NCBI GenBank assembly: GCA_023415635.1
Contig: JAEZJV010000051.1
Span: 186,001 to 250,000 of the forward strand
Reading direction: 5' to 3'
Source: Bacillota bacterium
Lineage (GTDB): Bacteria; Bacillota; Clostridia; Lachnospirales; Lachnospiraceae
Length of the DNA: 64,000 bases
Translations under genes and position numbers: made by a program
Notes under the pieces: generated by a model
Told to the model about the DNA's origin: nothing
What the model saw: only the letters and a program-made list of their open reading frames with translations
Database searches by the model: none
Shown: piece after piece, positions 16,791 to 25,572 of the stretch
Layout of the letters: every line of letters begins with the position of its first letter
How positions within the stretch are numbered: position 1 is the first letter of the stretch

Positions 16791-17444
16791 ATGAAAATTA
16801 AAGCAGCTATCTTAATGATTTTATTCATTATCTTCGTGTTTTCAGGCTGTGCAAAGAAATCTAATACAAATAACTCAGCTACAGATTCGACGACGCCTAC
16901 TGCGGCCCCAACTACGGCTGCGACAAATTTACCGACAAATGCTGCTACTGCTACGACAGCACCAACGACTGCACCAACGATAACACAATCCAATACGAAT
17001 CCGGATGCCGTTACGACAGCTTCAATTGTAGATAATAATGAAGCTTTTTTAAAGGCAATCAGTAAAACGGGAACCTGGATCATAGCACTAACCAAAGATT
17101 TAGCATTTTCCCAGGATCTTTTATTGGAGGGAGAATTCAAAAACGGTAAAAAGGATGACACAGGCAAGGATATAATACAACGTAAAATAGCTCTTTATGC
17201 ACAGGATGATAAGAGAAACATCACAGAAAGGTATACCTTGACAGCTCCAAAGCTGATTATATCCAGTCCTATGGCCAGCATACAGCATGGAACCTTCAAG
17301 GGTGATTTAGAAGTCAATGTAACAGATTTTCAATTAGTTGATACAACTGTAGAAGGAAATGTATATTTTAGTTCACAAAAGGTAAAGGATTCCTTTAAGA
17401 TGGACAATAATAGTAAAATTACCGGAAAGCAAGAAATCAAATAG
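16791..17444 (+). CDS. Lipoprotein with Thr/Ala/Pro-rich linker, unknown function
   Basis: 217-residue predicted lipoprotein: signal peptide and lipobox FSGC (Cys20). Residues about 24-80 form a low-complexity Thr/Ala/Pro/Asn stretch typical of a wall-spanning spacer. The C-terminal ~140 residues look globular, with repeated short beta strands (LTAPKLIISSPMASI, GTFKGDLEVNV, DTTVEGNVYF, MDNNSKITG) suggesting a small beta-solenoid of the polymer-forming or right-handed beta-helix kind. No catalytic motif was seen. AGGAGGGC precedes the ATG. It stands alone between terminators. Confidence 0.75.
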   Translation: MKIKAAILMILFIIFVFSGCAKKSNTNNSATDSTTPTAAPTTAATNLPTNAATATTAPTTAPTITQSNTNPDAVTTASIVDNNEAFLKAISKTGTWIIALTKDLAFSQDLLLEGEFKNGKKDDTGKDIIQRKIALYAQDDKRNITERYTLTAPKLIISSPMASIQHGTFKGDLEVNVTDFQLVDTTVEGNVYFSSQKVKDSFKMDNNSKITGKQEIK

Positions 17445-17474
17445 AAAATTGAAGGAAAAAAGATATCGTATACA

Positions 17475-17527
17475 GGGACGGTTATAAAATTAGAGAGTAC
17501 CATGATTTTACAGCTGTCCCTTTACTC
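17475..17527 (+). terminator. Possible terminator after the lipoprotein gene
   Basis: AGGGAC pairs with GTCCCT and TAAAAT with ATTTTA inside it, with an internal mismatch loop, followed by TTTAC. Weaker than the other terminators in the window. Confidence 0.45.
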
Positions 17528-17638
17528 ATGGATCATATAAAAATATACGGTAGGGCATTTTACAGTTGTTTTATCAGTTTCCTTGGACAAGGTGGGCAGG
17601 GTATGGTAAAATCATGAAGTATAGTTTATGAGGAAGGA

Positions 17639-17968
17639 ATGGCGGTTATTATGAATGAAGAGCTTGCGAATCTGGATGCAGATTTGAAGGAATTATTTGT
17701 AGAAGAAAAGATTGATGAAATGATTGAATTATTGCAGAACAATGATGCCAAAACAATCAAGGAGCTGTCAGAATATAACTGGAGTATTATTAAAAAATAT
17801 TACGAACTGGAGAATTTTGAGCTACTGTTCGCTCACTTCAGATTTGTGGCCTATACCTGTTTTTTAATAGAGTATGGTCATCAGACCGGGTTAATAACGG
17901 ATGAAGCCTTTGCCATCATGATGCAGGTTTATAATGACATTTATGAAATCAAAAGAAATCATGCATAG
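17639..17968 (+). CDS. Small acidic helical protein, unknown function
   Basis: 109 residues (105 if the ATG at 17651 is used). The ribosome site AGGAAGG touches the first ATG and is 13 bp from the second, so the start is uncertain. The sequence is rich in Glu, Leu and Ile and predicted mainly helical, with no signal peptide or membrane helix; an aromatic-rich patch (FELLFAHFRFVAYTCFLIEYG) lies in the second half. I do not recognise the family. It lies upstream of asnA but a promoter between them suggests it is separate. Confidence 0.6.
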   Translation: MAVIMNEELANLDADLKELFVEEKIDEMIELLQNNDAKTIKELSEYNWSIIKKYYELENFELLFAHFRFVAYTCFLIEYGHQTGLITDEAFAIMMQVYNDIYEIKRNHA

Positions 17969-18013
17969 AAATTTATACAGAATAAGAACGAACCATGGTA
18001 AGGGTTCATTTTA

Positions 18014-18042
18014 TTGACAAAGTATGAATAAAAATGTAGAAT
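18014..18042 (+). promoter_or_regulatory. Sigma-A-type promoter of asnA
   Basis: Consensus -35 TTGACA, exactly 17 bp, and TAGAAT. The -10 lies 58 bp before the asnA start. A small GAACC/GGTTC hairpin just upstream (about 17987-18012) may end the preceding gene. Confidence 0.75.
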
Positions 18043-18100
18043 GTGCTACATAGCATGATTGTTGACATATCAAAATATTCTCATATATGGAGGAAGACAT

Positions 18101-19108
18101 ATGAAGCTGGTGATACCTGAGGGTTATCAGGCCGAAATCGATATTAAAGAAACAGAGATCGGTATCAAGTATTGTAAGGACTTTTTTGAAAGGGAATTAT
18201 CAAAACAGTTGAATCTCACTAGAGTATCAGCTCCACTATTTGTAAAACCGGAAACCGGTTTAAATGACAATTTGAACGGTGTGGAAAGGCCTGTCAGCTT
18301 TGGCGTGAAGGAACAGGAAGATGCAATTGTAGAAATCGTCCATTCCTTGGCCAAATGGAAGCGCCTTGCTTTAAAACGGTACGGATTTTCCAGAGGCGAA
18401 GGCCTTTATACGGATATGAGCGCCATTCGTAGAGATGAGGACACAGATAATATTCATTCGATTTATGTTGATCAATGGGATTGGGAGAAGATCATCGATA
18501 AGAAGGAGCGCAATATAGATACCTTGAAAGCTGTTGTACAAAAGGTATACACTGCTTTGAAAAACACCGAGAAATATATGGCCTCCAAATATGATTATAT
18601 TAAGGAGATACTTCCTGAGGAGATTAGCTTTGTATACTCCCAGGAGCTGGAGGATAAGTATCCTAACCTTACTCCGAAGGAAAGAGAGTATAAAGCTGCT
18701 AAGGCTTTGGGGGCTGTATTTATCATGCAGATCGGAGGAGCCCTGGCCTCTGGAGAACGTCATGACGGAAGAGCTCCTGACTATGATGACTGGAAGCTGA
18801 ACGGAGATATTATCGTATACTATCCGGTTCTTGATATTGCCTTAGAGCTGTCTTCCATGGGAATCAGGGTAGATGAGGCTTCTCTGATAGAGCAGCTAGA
18901 ACTCAGCGGATGCATGGAACGTGCTGAATTACCTTTCCAAAAGGCATTGATTCATAAGGAGCTGCCTTATACGATAGGCGGTGGTATCGGGCAGTCCAGG
19001 ATCTGTATGTTCTATCTTCGTAAGGCGCATATCGGTGAGGTACAGTCTTCTATCTGGCCGAAGGAGGTTCTCGATGAGGCTGAGAAGAAGAATTTGCATT
19101 TGTTGTAA
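18101..19108 (+). CDS. asnA: Aspartate-ammonia ligase (AsnA)
   Basis: Cytosolic ammonia-dependent asparagine synthetase: L-aspartate, ATP and ammonia give L-asparagine, AMP and pyrophosphate. 335 residues with a class II aminoacyl-tRNA synthetase-like fold. Diagnostic blocks are FFERELSKQLNLTRVSAPLF, DNLNGVERPVSF, HSLAKWKRLAL, LYTDMSAIRRDE, YVDQWDWEK, and the C-terminal GGGIGQSRICMFYL that binds ATP. The ATG at 18101 has TATGGAGGAAGACAT ahead; the longer frame from 18059 lacks a ribosome site. No T-box leader was seen despite its amino-acid role. Confidence 0.97.
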   Translation: MKLVIPEGYQAEIDIKETEIGIKYCKDFFERELSKQLNLTRVSAPLFVKPETGLNDNLNGVERPVSFGVKEQEDAIVEIVHSLAKWKRLALKRYGFSRGEGLYTDMSAIRRDEDTDNIHSIYVDQWDWEKIIDKKERNIDTLKAVVQKVYTALKNTEKYMASKYDYIKEILPEEISFVYSQELEDKYPNLTPKEREYKAAKALGAVFIMQIGGALASGERHDGRAPDYDDWKLNGDIIVYYPVLDIALELSSMGIRVDEASLIEQLELSGCMERAELPFQKALIHKELPYTIGGGIGQSRICMFYLRKAHIGEVQSSIWPKEVLDEAEKKNLHLL

Positions 19109-19187
19109 TATGTCAGCTAATAAAGATGGAAGCAAGAATTTGATGACGGAGGCTATGTCACAGCTATAGCATAAGGTGGTGATTCTA

Positions 19188-19823
19188 TTGGTTAATTTAT
19201 ATCTGATCAGACATGGTAGACAGAACAGCTCCTTATGCAATGTGGATGTAGAACTGTCCGAGGAAGGACGCTTACAGGCGGAGCTTTTGCGGGACCGTAT
19301 AAAAAACTACCATATTGATGCTTTATATTCCAGTAATTTGATACGAGCGATGCAGACAGCTCAGATTGTGAATGAAGCGCTGCAGCTTTCTCATGAAATA
19401 CGGGAGGATCTTCAGGAAATTTCTTTCGGATTAATGACGGGCAAATCTGAGGCTTATATCTCCGAGCATTTTTCTGATTTTAAAGCGGAACAGCTGAAGC
19501 TGATGGAAGATATCCCTTATCCCGGCGGTGAAAACGGTACCTCAGTGTATGAGCGTGCGATGCCGGTTATTCAAGAGCTTGTACAGAGTGGGAGAAAGAA
19601 TATTGTGATAGTAACCCACGGAGGTATTATCCGCGTGCTGTTAGCTGCTCTGTTTGGTAAAAATCAGGCAAGACGGTTCCTGTTTGGCGTATCGCTTGAG
19701 AATACCGGTATTACTCAATTGGTATACCATCCTGTATATGACCGGTTTTATCTGGAACGCTTCAATGATTTTGCTCATCTGGAGGGTTATCCGCAGTTGT
19801 ATCGCAAACACTGGAAAGAATAG
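19188..19823 (+). CDS. Histidine phosphatase family protein (phosphoglycerate mutase-like)
   Basis: 211-residue cytosolic phosphatase. The catalytic motif LIRHGR, the middle block LYSSNLIRAMQTAQI and the second His in VTHGGIIRVLL are all intact. Start taken as TTG at 19188, 7-8 bp after AAGGTGGTGA, which is one base from a perfect anti-ribosome match; the GTG codons at 19176 and 19179 overlap that site. Relatives include alpha-ribazole phosphatase and broad-range sugar phosphatases; no cobamide genes are nearby, so the substrate stays open. Confidence 0.85.
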   Translation: MVNLYLIRHGRQNSSLCNVDVELSEEGRLQAELLRDRIKNYHIDALYSSNLIRAMQTAQIVNEALQLSHEIREDLQEISFGLMTGKSEAYISEHFSDFKAEQLKLMEDIPYPGGENGTSVYERAMPVIQELVQSGRKNIVIVTHGGIIRVLLAALFGKNQARRFLFGVSLENTGITQLVYHPVYDRFYLERFNDFAHLEGYPQLYRKHWKE

Positions 19824-19929
19824 ATCAACGGCTGTTACCTAATATAGCTATCCTTTGGGGTTAAATTATGCTTCACCCATGTTGATAATTATATTATGAA
19901 ACAGCCTTATTTATACGGGGGGAGAGAAT

Positions 19930-19986
19930 ATGAATTTTATTGTAACGGACGGGAGAAATGAAGGTATGAAAAAAGATATCACATAA
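19930..19986 (+). pseudogene. Possible GNAT acetyltransferase gene remnant
   Basis: An 18-codon frame directly after GGGGGGAGAGAAT. Its first residues, MNFIVTDGRNEG, resemble the N-terminus of a group of GNAT acetyltransferases (usually followed by a DFIxLCxxLDxxL stretch), but a stop is reached after 18 residues and the downstream sequence runs into a hairpin. This may be a start-site relic left by deletion. The short match makes it tentative. Confidence 0.3.
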
Positions 19987-19992
19987 ATAGTA

Positions 19993-20029
19993 CCGACGGA
20001 GTCGGATTTGTTGAATCCGGCTCCGTCGG
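19993..20029. terminator. Strong hairpin between converging phosphatase and aldo/keto reductase genes
   Basis: CCGACGGAGTCGGATT pairs with AATCCGGCTCCGTCGG over 16 bp (one G:U), loop 5 nt. The T tract is poor on both sides (ACTATTTAT on the minus strand), so it may be a terminator for the reductase gene or a processing or stability element. Confidence 0.6.
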
Positions 20030-20072
20030 AGGGTACAGCTTCAGAAAGATACTCTTGTTTTATGTGTTGATA

Positions 20073-20921
20073 TCAGAAGGGTGCTGAGTCCGGATGCGAA
20101 CCGGTAAGCCCGTACATTTCCAATGCTTTCATGGCATTAATATCCGATGTGGATAGTTCAAAGTTAAAGATATCAGCATTCTCCTGCATACGTTCTCTCG
20201 AGGAAGTCTTTGGCAACGGCAAAAAGCCATGCTGGATACTCCAGCGCAGCAATATCTGTGCAGCTGTCTTATTGTATTTTACGGCTAGTTCCTTTAGGAT
20301 AGGGTGATCCATCTGCCCTTTAATTAAGGGACTCCAAGCTTCTAAAATAATCCTCTTTTCTTTACAGTAGTTGGTGGTATCCCTCTGAGGATACTGTGGA
20401 TGAAGCTCCAACTGATCCACCATCGGTGCAATGGCAGCGGTCTCCAGTAAAGCATCAATGTGATGCTCCAGAAAATTGCTGACACCGATAGCCTTGATTT
20501 TTCCTTCATGATAGAGCTCTTCAAATGCCTTCCAGGTTCCTTCGTTCATTTCCTTCCAGCAATCTCGATAAGCCAGGGGAATAGGCCAATGAATTAAGTA
20601 TAAGTCCAGATAATCAATACCCAGATTAGACATGGTCATATCGAATTCCTTCATGGTCTTCTCATATCCATGATCCGGATTATCAAGCTTACTTGTAATA
20701 AAAAGTTCGCTTCTCTTCAAGCCGCACTCACGTACGGCTTTACCAATACTAAGTTCATTTTGATAAGCATAGGCAGTGTCAATATGGCGATAACCACAGT
20801 CAATCGCAGTCTTTACTATATCTACCGTTCTCTGATCATTGGGAAGCTTCCAGGTCCCGAAGCCCACACAAGGAATTTTGACTCCATTTGATAATACGTA
20901 ACAATCCTGAATACTATCCAT
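20073..20921 (-). CDS. Aldo/keto reductase
   Basis: NADPH-dependent oxidoreductase with a TIM-barrel fold, 282 residues. The catalytic tetrad is visible: Asp in RHIDTAYAY, Tyr in AYAYQNE, Lys in FITSKLDN and His in YLIHWP. The cofactor segment LPKTSSRERMQENADIF is present near the C-terminus. The start at 20921 has GGAGG with 5 bp spacing; the frame extends to 20954 but that part would be translated from a weaker site. It resembles 2,5-diketogluconate/methylglyoxal reductases; the physiological substrate is not readable. Confidence 0.93.
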   Translation of the reverse strand: MDSIQDCYVLSNGVKIPCVGFGTWKLPNDQRTVDIVKTAIDCGYRHIDTAYAYQNELSIGKAVRECGLKRSELFITSKLDNPDHGYEKTMKEFDMTMSNLGIDYLDLYLIHWPIPLAYRDCWKEMNEGTWKAFEELYHEGKIKAIGVSNFLEHHIDALLETAAIAPMVDQLELHPQYPQRDTTNYCKEKRIILEAWSPLIKGQMDHPILKELAVKYNKTAAQILLRWSIQHGFLPLPKTSSRERMQENADIFNFELSTSDINAMKALEMYGLTGSHPDSAPF

Positions 20922-21130
20922 ATCTGCCTCCATTCCGCCGCCTCTGGGCAGCATAGGTGTATCTTTATTTTGTGTAAGGTATACCTTATAATATTCATTT
21001 TATAGCAGTATTTTATTATAGCAATAGGGGAAGGGAAAGTATACTATAAAATTCTTGTTTCTGTCGAATGATTATATTATAATAACTTGGCAAAAGATGA
21101 ATGACAACAAAGTAGTATGGAGGAAGTCTT

Positions 21131-21787
21131 ATGAAAAAGATAAAAGCAGTAATTTTTGACTTGGATGAGACTCTGGTGGATCGCAGAGCGTCATTAATAC
21201 ATTTATTCAATTATTTTATAGATAAGTATTCAGAGGCTTATCCATATGAGGGTACCAGAGAAGAGCTGATCGATTACATGATTGAAATAGACGAAAACGG
21301 TTACTCGGGTCTGGAAAAATTCTTTCGAAGGTTGAATCAACGTTGGAAGCTGCCTCATTCCGTCGAAGATTTTATCAAGGAGCGAAATGACATCTTCGGA
21401 GGACTTACCATACCCTTTCCTGAGATGCTTGAGGTGTTAGATTATTTAAAAGGAAAGTATAGGCTGGGTATTATCACCAACGGGTATTCCTCCGTTCAAC
21501 GTGAAAAGATAAAGAAAGCGAATATTGGTGAATATTTTGACGACATTATTGTCTCAGGTGAACAGCCCTTTGCAAAACCTGATTCCAGAATTTTTAAGCT
21601 GTCCTGCAATAATCTTGGGGTTAATCCGGAGGAAGCGGTATTCGTTGGAGATTACTATCCATACGATATAGCCGGTGCTCTCAACGCTAAAATAATGCCC
21701 ATCTGGATCAATAACAATCCTGATGAGCATAAGGAATATCAGGGCATCAGAGTAAAGTGTCTGAAGCATATTCTGGATTATCTGTAA
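21131..21787 (+). CDS. HAD-IA family hydrolase
   Basis: 218-residue cytosolic phosphatase. Motif I VIFDLDETLVD holds Asp10 and Asp12; motif II is IITNGYSSVQ; Lys lies in FAKPDSRIF; the acidic motif IV is VGDYYPYDI. The helical cap (residues about 16-85) fits subclass I. Resembles 2-haloacid dehalogenase-like or pyrophosphatase/phosphoglycolate-type enzymes; substrate unknown. GGAGGAAG precedes the ATG. Its 3' end overlaps the converging Cof-type gene by 10 bp. Confidence 0.88.
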   Translation: MKKIKAVIFDLDETLVDRRASLIHLFNYFIDKYSEAYPYEGTREELIDYMIEIDENGYSGLEKFFRRLNQRWKLPHSVEDFIKERNDIFGGLTIPFPEMLEVLDYLKGKYRLGIITNGYSSVQREKIKKANIGEYFDDIIVSGEQPFAKPDSRIFKLSCNNLGVNPEEAVFVGDYYPYDIAGALNAKIMPIWINNNPDEHKEYQGIRVKCLKHILDYL

Positions 21788-22662
21788 TCCTTATTCCTGA
21801 TGTGCAGATCAGAAGAGCTTGTATGGAGATCATTATTCGGAGGATAATTATTTTTTAACCAAACAGCTACTCCGTCCTCGGTGTTGGCACCGATCACCTG
21901 GTCTGCTTTTGCCTGAAGTGCTGTAACTGCATTTCGGACAGCCAGCCTATAATCACAGGCTTCAAACAAAGGCAGGTCATTATTATTGTCTCCGAAACAT
22001 ACAATATGATCCGGGCTTAAATAAGAGCGAAGGAACCGGACAGCGTGATACTTGGAGGCTGCTTTACTGTAAATCTCCAGATACCATAGATCAGGGGAAT
22101 AATTATCCTTATAGAATACGCTGTTAAGCTCGGGTATCTGCAAAAGTGACTGATACACCGGCTCCAATTTTTCCGGATAATCCATAAGGGAAAAATAAAT
22201 CAGAGGTTCTTCTACTAAGGAAGAAAAGCTATCTATCTGAGTAAAACGCTTCTGATAGAGCTCCACACGTTCCTGATAAAAATCGTACAGTGCTTTGGTG
22301 TTCAGGTCCTCATAATAGGTGGACAAGACACCATTTTTTATTATGTAAGCAAAGCCCTTTAAACGATAAGACTGAATCAGCTCCATGAGCCGGTCGACAC
22401 TTTCCCTGGGAAGGGTCTCTATCTTGACATAATCGTTCTTTTGCAGATCATAGATACATACTCCATTCATCAGTATGATTGGGACTGCGATTGGGACTTC
22501 CTTAAGTATCGTCTTAACAGAAGCTATGGATCTGGCGGTAGCCACAGTAAAGAGCATTCCCTGACCGATTAATTCATTCAAAATCTGTATGGTATTAGAT
22601 GACAATTCAATATTCGGCTGAAGGAGCGTACCGTCCAAATCTGAAATATAGAGTGTTTTCAT
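21778..22662 (-). CDS. Cof-type HAD-IIB phosphatase
   Basis: 294-residue sugar-phosphate phosphatase-like protein. Motif I is YISDLDGTLLQ with Asp8 and Asp10; TVATARSI is motif II; the C2B cap spans about 85-190; VCFGDNNNDLPLFEACDYRLAV is motif IV. Family members dephosphorylate sugar phosphates, FMN or pyridoxal phosphate. The last ~20 residues form a polar tail beyond the normal end and run into the converging neighbour. It sits 17 bp after the epimerase gene on the same strand, so the two are probably cotranscribed. Confidence 0.9.
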   Translation of the reverse strand: MKTLYISDLDGTLLQPNIELSSNTIQILNELIGQGMLFTVATARSIASVKTILKEVPIAVPIILMNGVCIYDLQKNDYVKIETLPRESVDRLMELIQSYRLKGFAYIIKNGVLSTYYEDLNTKALYDFYQERVELYQKRFTQIDSFSSLVEEPLIYFSLMDYPEKLEPVYQSLLQIPELNSVFYKDNYSPDLWYLEIYSKAASKYHAVRFLRSYLSPDHIVCFGDNNNDLPLFEACDYRLAVRNAVTALQAKADQVIGANTEDGVAVWLKNNYPPNNDLHTSSSDLHIRNKDYR

Positions 22663-22679
22663 AAATAGATACCTTTCCG

Positions 22680-23696
22680 CTAAAATTTAGGTATTTCTGC
22701 TTCGTAAGCTTCATATGCCTCAATCATCTGATCCATCCAGGTGTCAAATTCAGGATCGGCAATCTGATATTCGGGATGCTGTTCTATATAGGAGAGAGTT
22801 TTTCTTATACCCTGATCAAATCGTATGGTGGCCTTGTATTCGGGTACCAGACGTTTTATTTTTGTGTTGTCAAATAGGACCGTATGGGCCTTATCCCCAA
22901 GTAATCCGCCGACATAATCAAAGTGCGCTTTGGCTAGTGTTTCGGAGGGAATATGGACCAGCTTAGGCTTAATACCTAAGGCATCACCGATAATCTCATA
23001 GATCTGATTCCAGGTAAGGCTTTCATCTGAGGTAATCTGTAGTGCTTCTCCAATCGCATGGATATTACCCATCAGTCCGACAAAGGCCTTAGCAAAATCG
23101 GAATTATGGGTTAGCGTCCACAGGGTATTACCGTCTCCATGGACGATAACCTTTTTTCCCTTTTTCATACGGTCAATCACGCTGTAGCTGCCATGATTAC
23201 CGTGAATAGCCAGGGGGACACTGTAATCACCGTAGGTATGACTAGGACGAACGATGGTGATAGGGAAGCCCTTTGTACGATATTGCTCCATCAGATATTC
23301 CTCACAGGCAATCTTGTTGCGGGAATATTCCCAGTAGGGATTGGCAAGGGGGGTGCTTTCTGTTATGAAAGGACTGGAAAGGGGCTTTTGGTATGCAGAT
23401 GCTGAGCTTATGAAGATATATTGCTTTGTCTTTCCTTCAAATAGTCTCATATCACGCATTAGCTCATCCACATGATAAGCAATAAATTGAGCTACGACAT
23501 CAAAGGTCATATCCTTAAGCTTTGCCCTAACGTCAGCCTCATTATTGATATCAGCTTCAATAATTTTTACGTTCTTGGGAACAACCTCCGAGCGGTGACC
23601 ACGGTTAAGCAGATAAAGCTCAAAACCGCTTTCTGATGCAAGCCTCGTAATTGCAGTACTGATTATTCCGGTTCCTCCGATAAATAATGCTCTCAT
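22680..23696 (-). CDS. NAD-dependent epimerase/dehydratase family protein
   Basis: 338-residue short-chain dehydrogenase of the extended type. The dinucleotide motif is FIGGTGIISTAI at the N-terminus. YISSASAYQKP supplies the active-site Ser region. The downstream Tyr-x-x-x-Lys is read as YSRNKIACEEYL. PSHTYGDYSVP is the substrate-side block. The overall pattern is like plant chloroplast CSP41 and nucleotide-sugar epimerases; specificity is unknown. AAGGAGGAAAACAG lies before the ATG. First gene of a pair with the Cof-type phosphatase. Confidence 0.88.
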   Translation of the reverse strand: MRALFIGGTGIISTAITRLASESGFELYLLNRGHRSEVVPKNVKIIEADINNEADVRAKLKDMTFDVVAQFIAYHVDELMRDMRLFEGKTKQYIFISSASAYQKPLSSPFITESTPLANPYWEYSRNKIACEEYLMEQYRTKGFPITIVRPSHTYGDYSVPLAIHGNHGSYSVIDRMKKGKKVIVHGDGNTLWTLTHNSDFAKAFVGLMGNIHAIGEALQITSDESLTWNQIYEIIGDALGIKPKLVHIPSETLAKAHFDYVGGLLGDKAHTVLFDNTKIKRLVPEYKATIRFDQGIRKTLSYIEQHPEYQIADPEFDTWMDQMIEAYEAYEAEIPKF

Positions 23697-23731
23697 CTGT
23701 TTTCCTCCTTAAGTGGGTATTCTTTTTGTAG

Positions 23732-24361
23732 TCATTGTATGATTTTTGCAATGTCATCACTGTAGGGATTATTGTTGTACTCCTCTTTTAACAAACCGAA
23801 GATATAGTAGTCAGTCATAACATTAATGATGGCACCCTTTTTAATGAAGCCCTCCTGTCTAAAACCCAGTTTTTGTGCTACTCTGACAGAACCTTGATTG
23901 TCCGCAAAGCAACGCAGCTGAACTCTTGTTAAACCCAAAAGTTCAAAGGCAGCCTTTACAACGGCTTGTCCGGCTTCAGGAGCGAAGCCTTTACCCCAAT
24001 AGCTTTTATTGATACGGTAACCGATATCGGCCTGTTGCCCTAGTCTAAAATCATATAGCACGATTTCTCCTATCACCTTATGGGTATCCTTTAACTCCAT
24101 TAACCAGGTAAGCTCACGTTTCGCACGATACTCCTTCATAGTTGCATTATAGTGATAATCCAGCTTTATTTTCTTTTTTGGTCTCCTTCTGCCGTTCGCA
24201 TCCTTAGACTCGTCATAAACTCCCCAAAAGCGGTAGACGCTGTAATCATTTATGAACTCCAGGCTGTCTTTTCCGTCTGTGGGACTGTCGGTGATCTGTC
24301 TCATAATCAACCTTTCGGACTCCAGCCGTGGCAGGCTATTAAAACAAGCTTCATAACTCAT
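23732..24361 (-). CDS. GNAT acetyltransferase, RimJ/RimL type
   Basis: 209-residue acetyl-CoA-dependent N-acetyltransferase. N-terminal LESERLIMRQI, the central IGEIVLYD and IGYRINKSYWGKGFAPEA (acetyl-CoA P-loop Q/R-x-x-G-x-G/A variant), and C-terminal LRCFADNQGSVRVAQKLGFRQEG define the family. Start at 24361 was chosen for GAGAGGAG 7 bp ahead; the ATG at 24400 has none. The substrate, protein N-terminus or small molecule, cannot be told. Confidence 0.9.
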   Translation of the reverse strand: MSYEACFNSLPRLESERLIMRQITDSPTDGKDSLEFINDYSVYRFWGVYDESKDANGRRRPKKKIKLDYHYNATMKEYRAKRELTWLMELKDTHKVIGEIVLYDFRLGQQADIGYRINKSYWGKGFAPEAGQAVVKAAFELLGLTRVQLRCFADNQGSVRVAQKLGFRQEGFIKKGAIINVMTDYYIFGLLKEEYNNNPYSDDIAKIIQ

Positions 24362-24481
24362 CTGAATACTCCTCTCAATCTCGCGGAACATAATACTCAT
24401 CTATATTATCTATCAAATTGACATAATAATCAAGAACAGCTTGCAAATCTGCAAGCCAACATACCTGCAAGCGATATAACT

Positions 24482-25057
24482 TTATAAGAACTGATTTTCA
24501 ATAAATATTCTTGCTCCGATACCGATTAGAATGATACCGCCCAATATTTTGGCACGAAAGCCTAGTATAGCACCGAAGCGCTTGCCGATGTATATACCGA
24601 CAGCACATAGCAGGAAGGTTATGATACCGATGATAATTGCGGAGGTCATAATATTGATATTTAGTACAGCGAGGCTGACACCGGCTGCCAAAGCATCAAT
24701 ACTGGTTGCAAATCCCTGCAGGATTAAGTTCTTTGCACGAAAGACATTTTGTGTTGAGCAGATTAATTCATTTGGAGACTTCCCTTCCTTCACAGCATCG
24801 GATAGCATATTTATACCTATCGCTCCAAGGAGCAACAGAGCAATCCAATGTTGGCAGCGAAAGACAAATTCAGCGAAGGTATTTCCTAAAACAAAGCCCA
24901 GCACAGGCATTAATGACTGAAAAGCTCCGAAGGTCAGAGCTGTCAGCAGGGCATGTTTTTTTGTGACCTTACTGCTGCACATACCATTGGTTACGGATAC
25001 GGCGAAAGCATCCGCGGCCAAGCTAAGGGCAAGCAGAACCAGAGTAATAAAATCCAT
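24482..25057 (-). CDS. mntP: Manganese efflux pump MntP
   Basis: 191-residue membrane protein with six predicted helices exporting Mn(II). Family features are the N-terminal LSLAADAFAVSVTNGM with the acidic residue in helix 1, and ATSIDALAAGVSLAVL in the second repeat with its Asp; these Asp residues are needed for transport. Start at 25057 gives the canonical N-terminus. No clear yybP-ykoY manganese riboswitch was seen upstream, although such leaders often precede mntP; a small hairpin lies at 25097-25124. Confidence 0.95.
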   Translation of the reverse strand: MDFITLVLLALSLAADAFAVSVTNGMCSSKVTKKHALLTALTFGAFQSLMPVLGFVLGNTFAEFVFRCQHWIALLLLGAIGINMLSDAVKEGKSPNELICSTQNVFRAKNLILQGFATSIDALAAGVSLAVLNINIMTSAIIIGIITFLLCAVGIYIGKRFGAILGFRAKILGGIILIGIGARIFIENQFL

Positions 25058-25572
25058 AGTATCAGTATCCTTTCTAGTCGATGCATAAATAAAGCTCATG
25101 CATGGACAATCTTAACCATACATGAGTTCGTTCATTCAGGTAAGCTGGATTTCATGGAAGAACCATTTATAATGACTTGACCGCCTACTAATTGTATGCG
25201 AACTGCTCCCATCTTTATTACAGCGACTACCACTTGATATAATCCTAGCATGTACAAAAGCTAAAAGCAATAGCTTCCATAAAATCTCAAGGAATATCTA
25301 AGGAACACTTAGGTTAATACTTTGAGGCCTTTAGAAGTATAAAAGAAACATCGGAAAGAAATATTTGATACTTCTCATGAAATGTTTGAAGAAATTTACA
25401 ATAACTCATTAAAAGCATCCTGGGGAAAGCACTTTAGGAATTTATAAACTCATTGAATATTTCCAGAAAAGCCTGAGAAACAATAAAAAGCGCTTGATGT
25501 TAACGGAAAAAAAGTGCATAATAGAATATCAGTGTACTAATGATAAGATTACTTGCAAAGGTAGGTTTCGTC
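25058..25572. other. 515 bp gap with hairpin and decayed coding-like sequence
   Basis: Contains a CATGCATGG/CCATACATG hairpin (25097-25124) upstream of mntP. Between about 25250 and 25480 the plus strand reads in broken frames as protein-like text (for example IASIKSQGISKEHLG and HEMFEEIYNNSLKASWGKHF), interrupted by several stops. This looks like a decayed gene; I cannot name the family. The right end should hold the promoter of the AEC transporter gene. Confidence 0.35.

Noticed and set aside
17968..18100. T-box leader before asnA
   Set aside because: Only about 60 nt of leader follows the promoter; no specifier loop, TGGN motif or terminator was seen.
25058..25200. yybP-ykoY manganese riboswitch before mntP
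   Set aside because: The conserved loop sequences of that element were not found; only a small hairpin is present.
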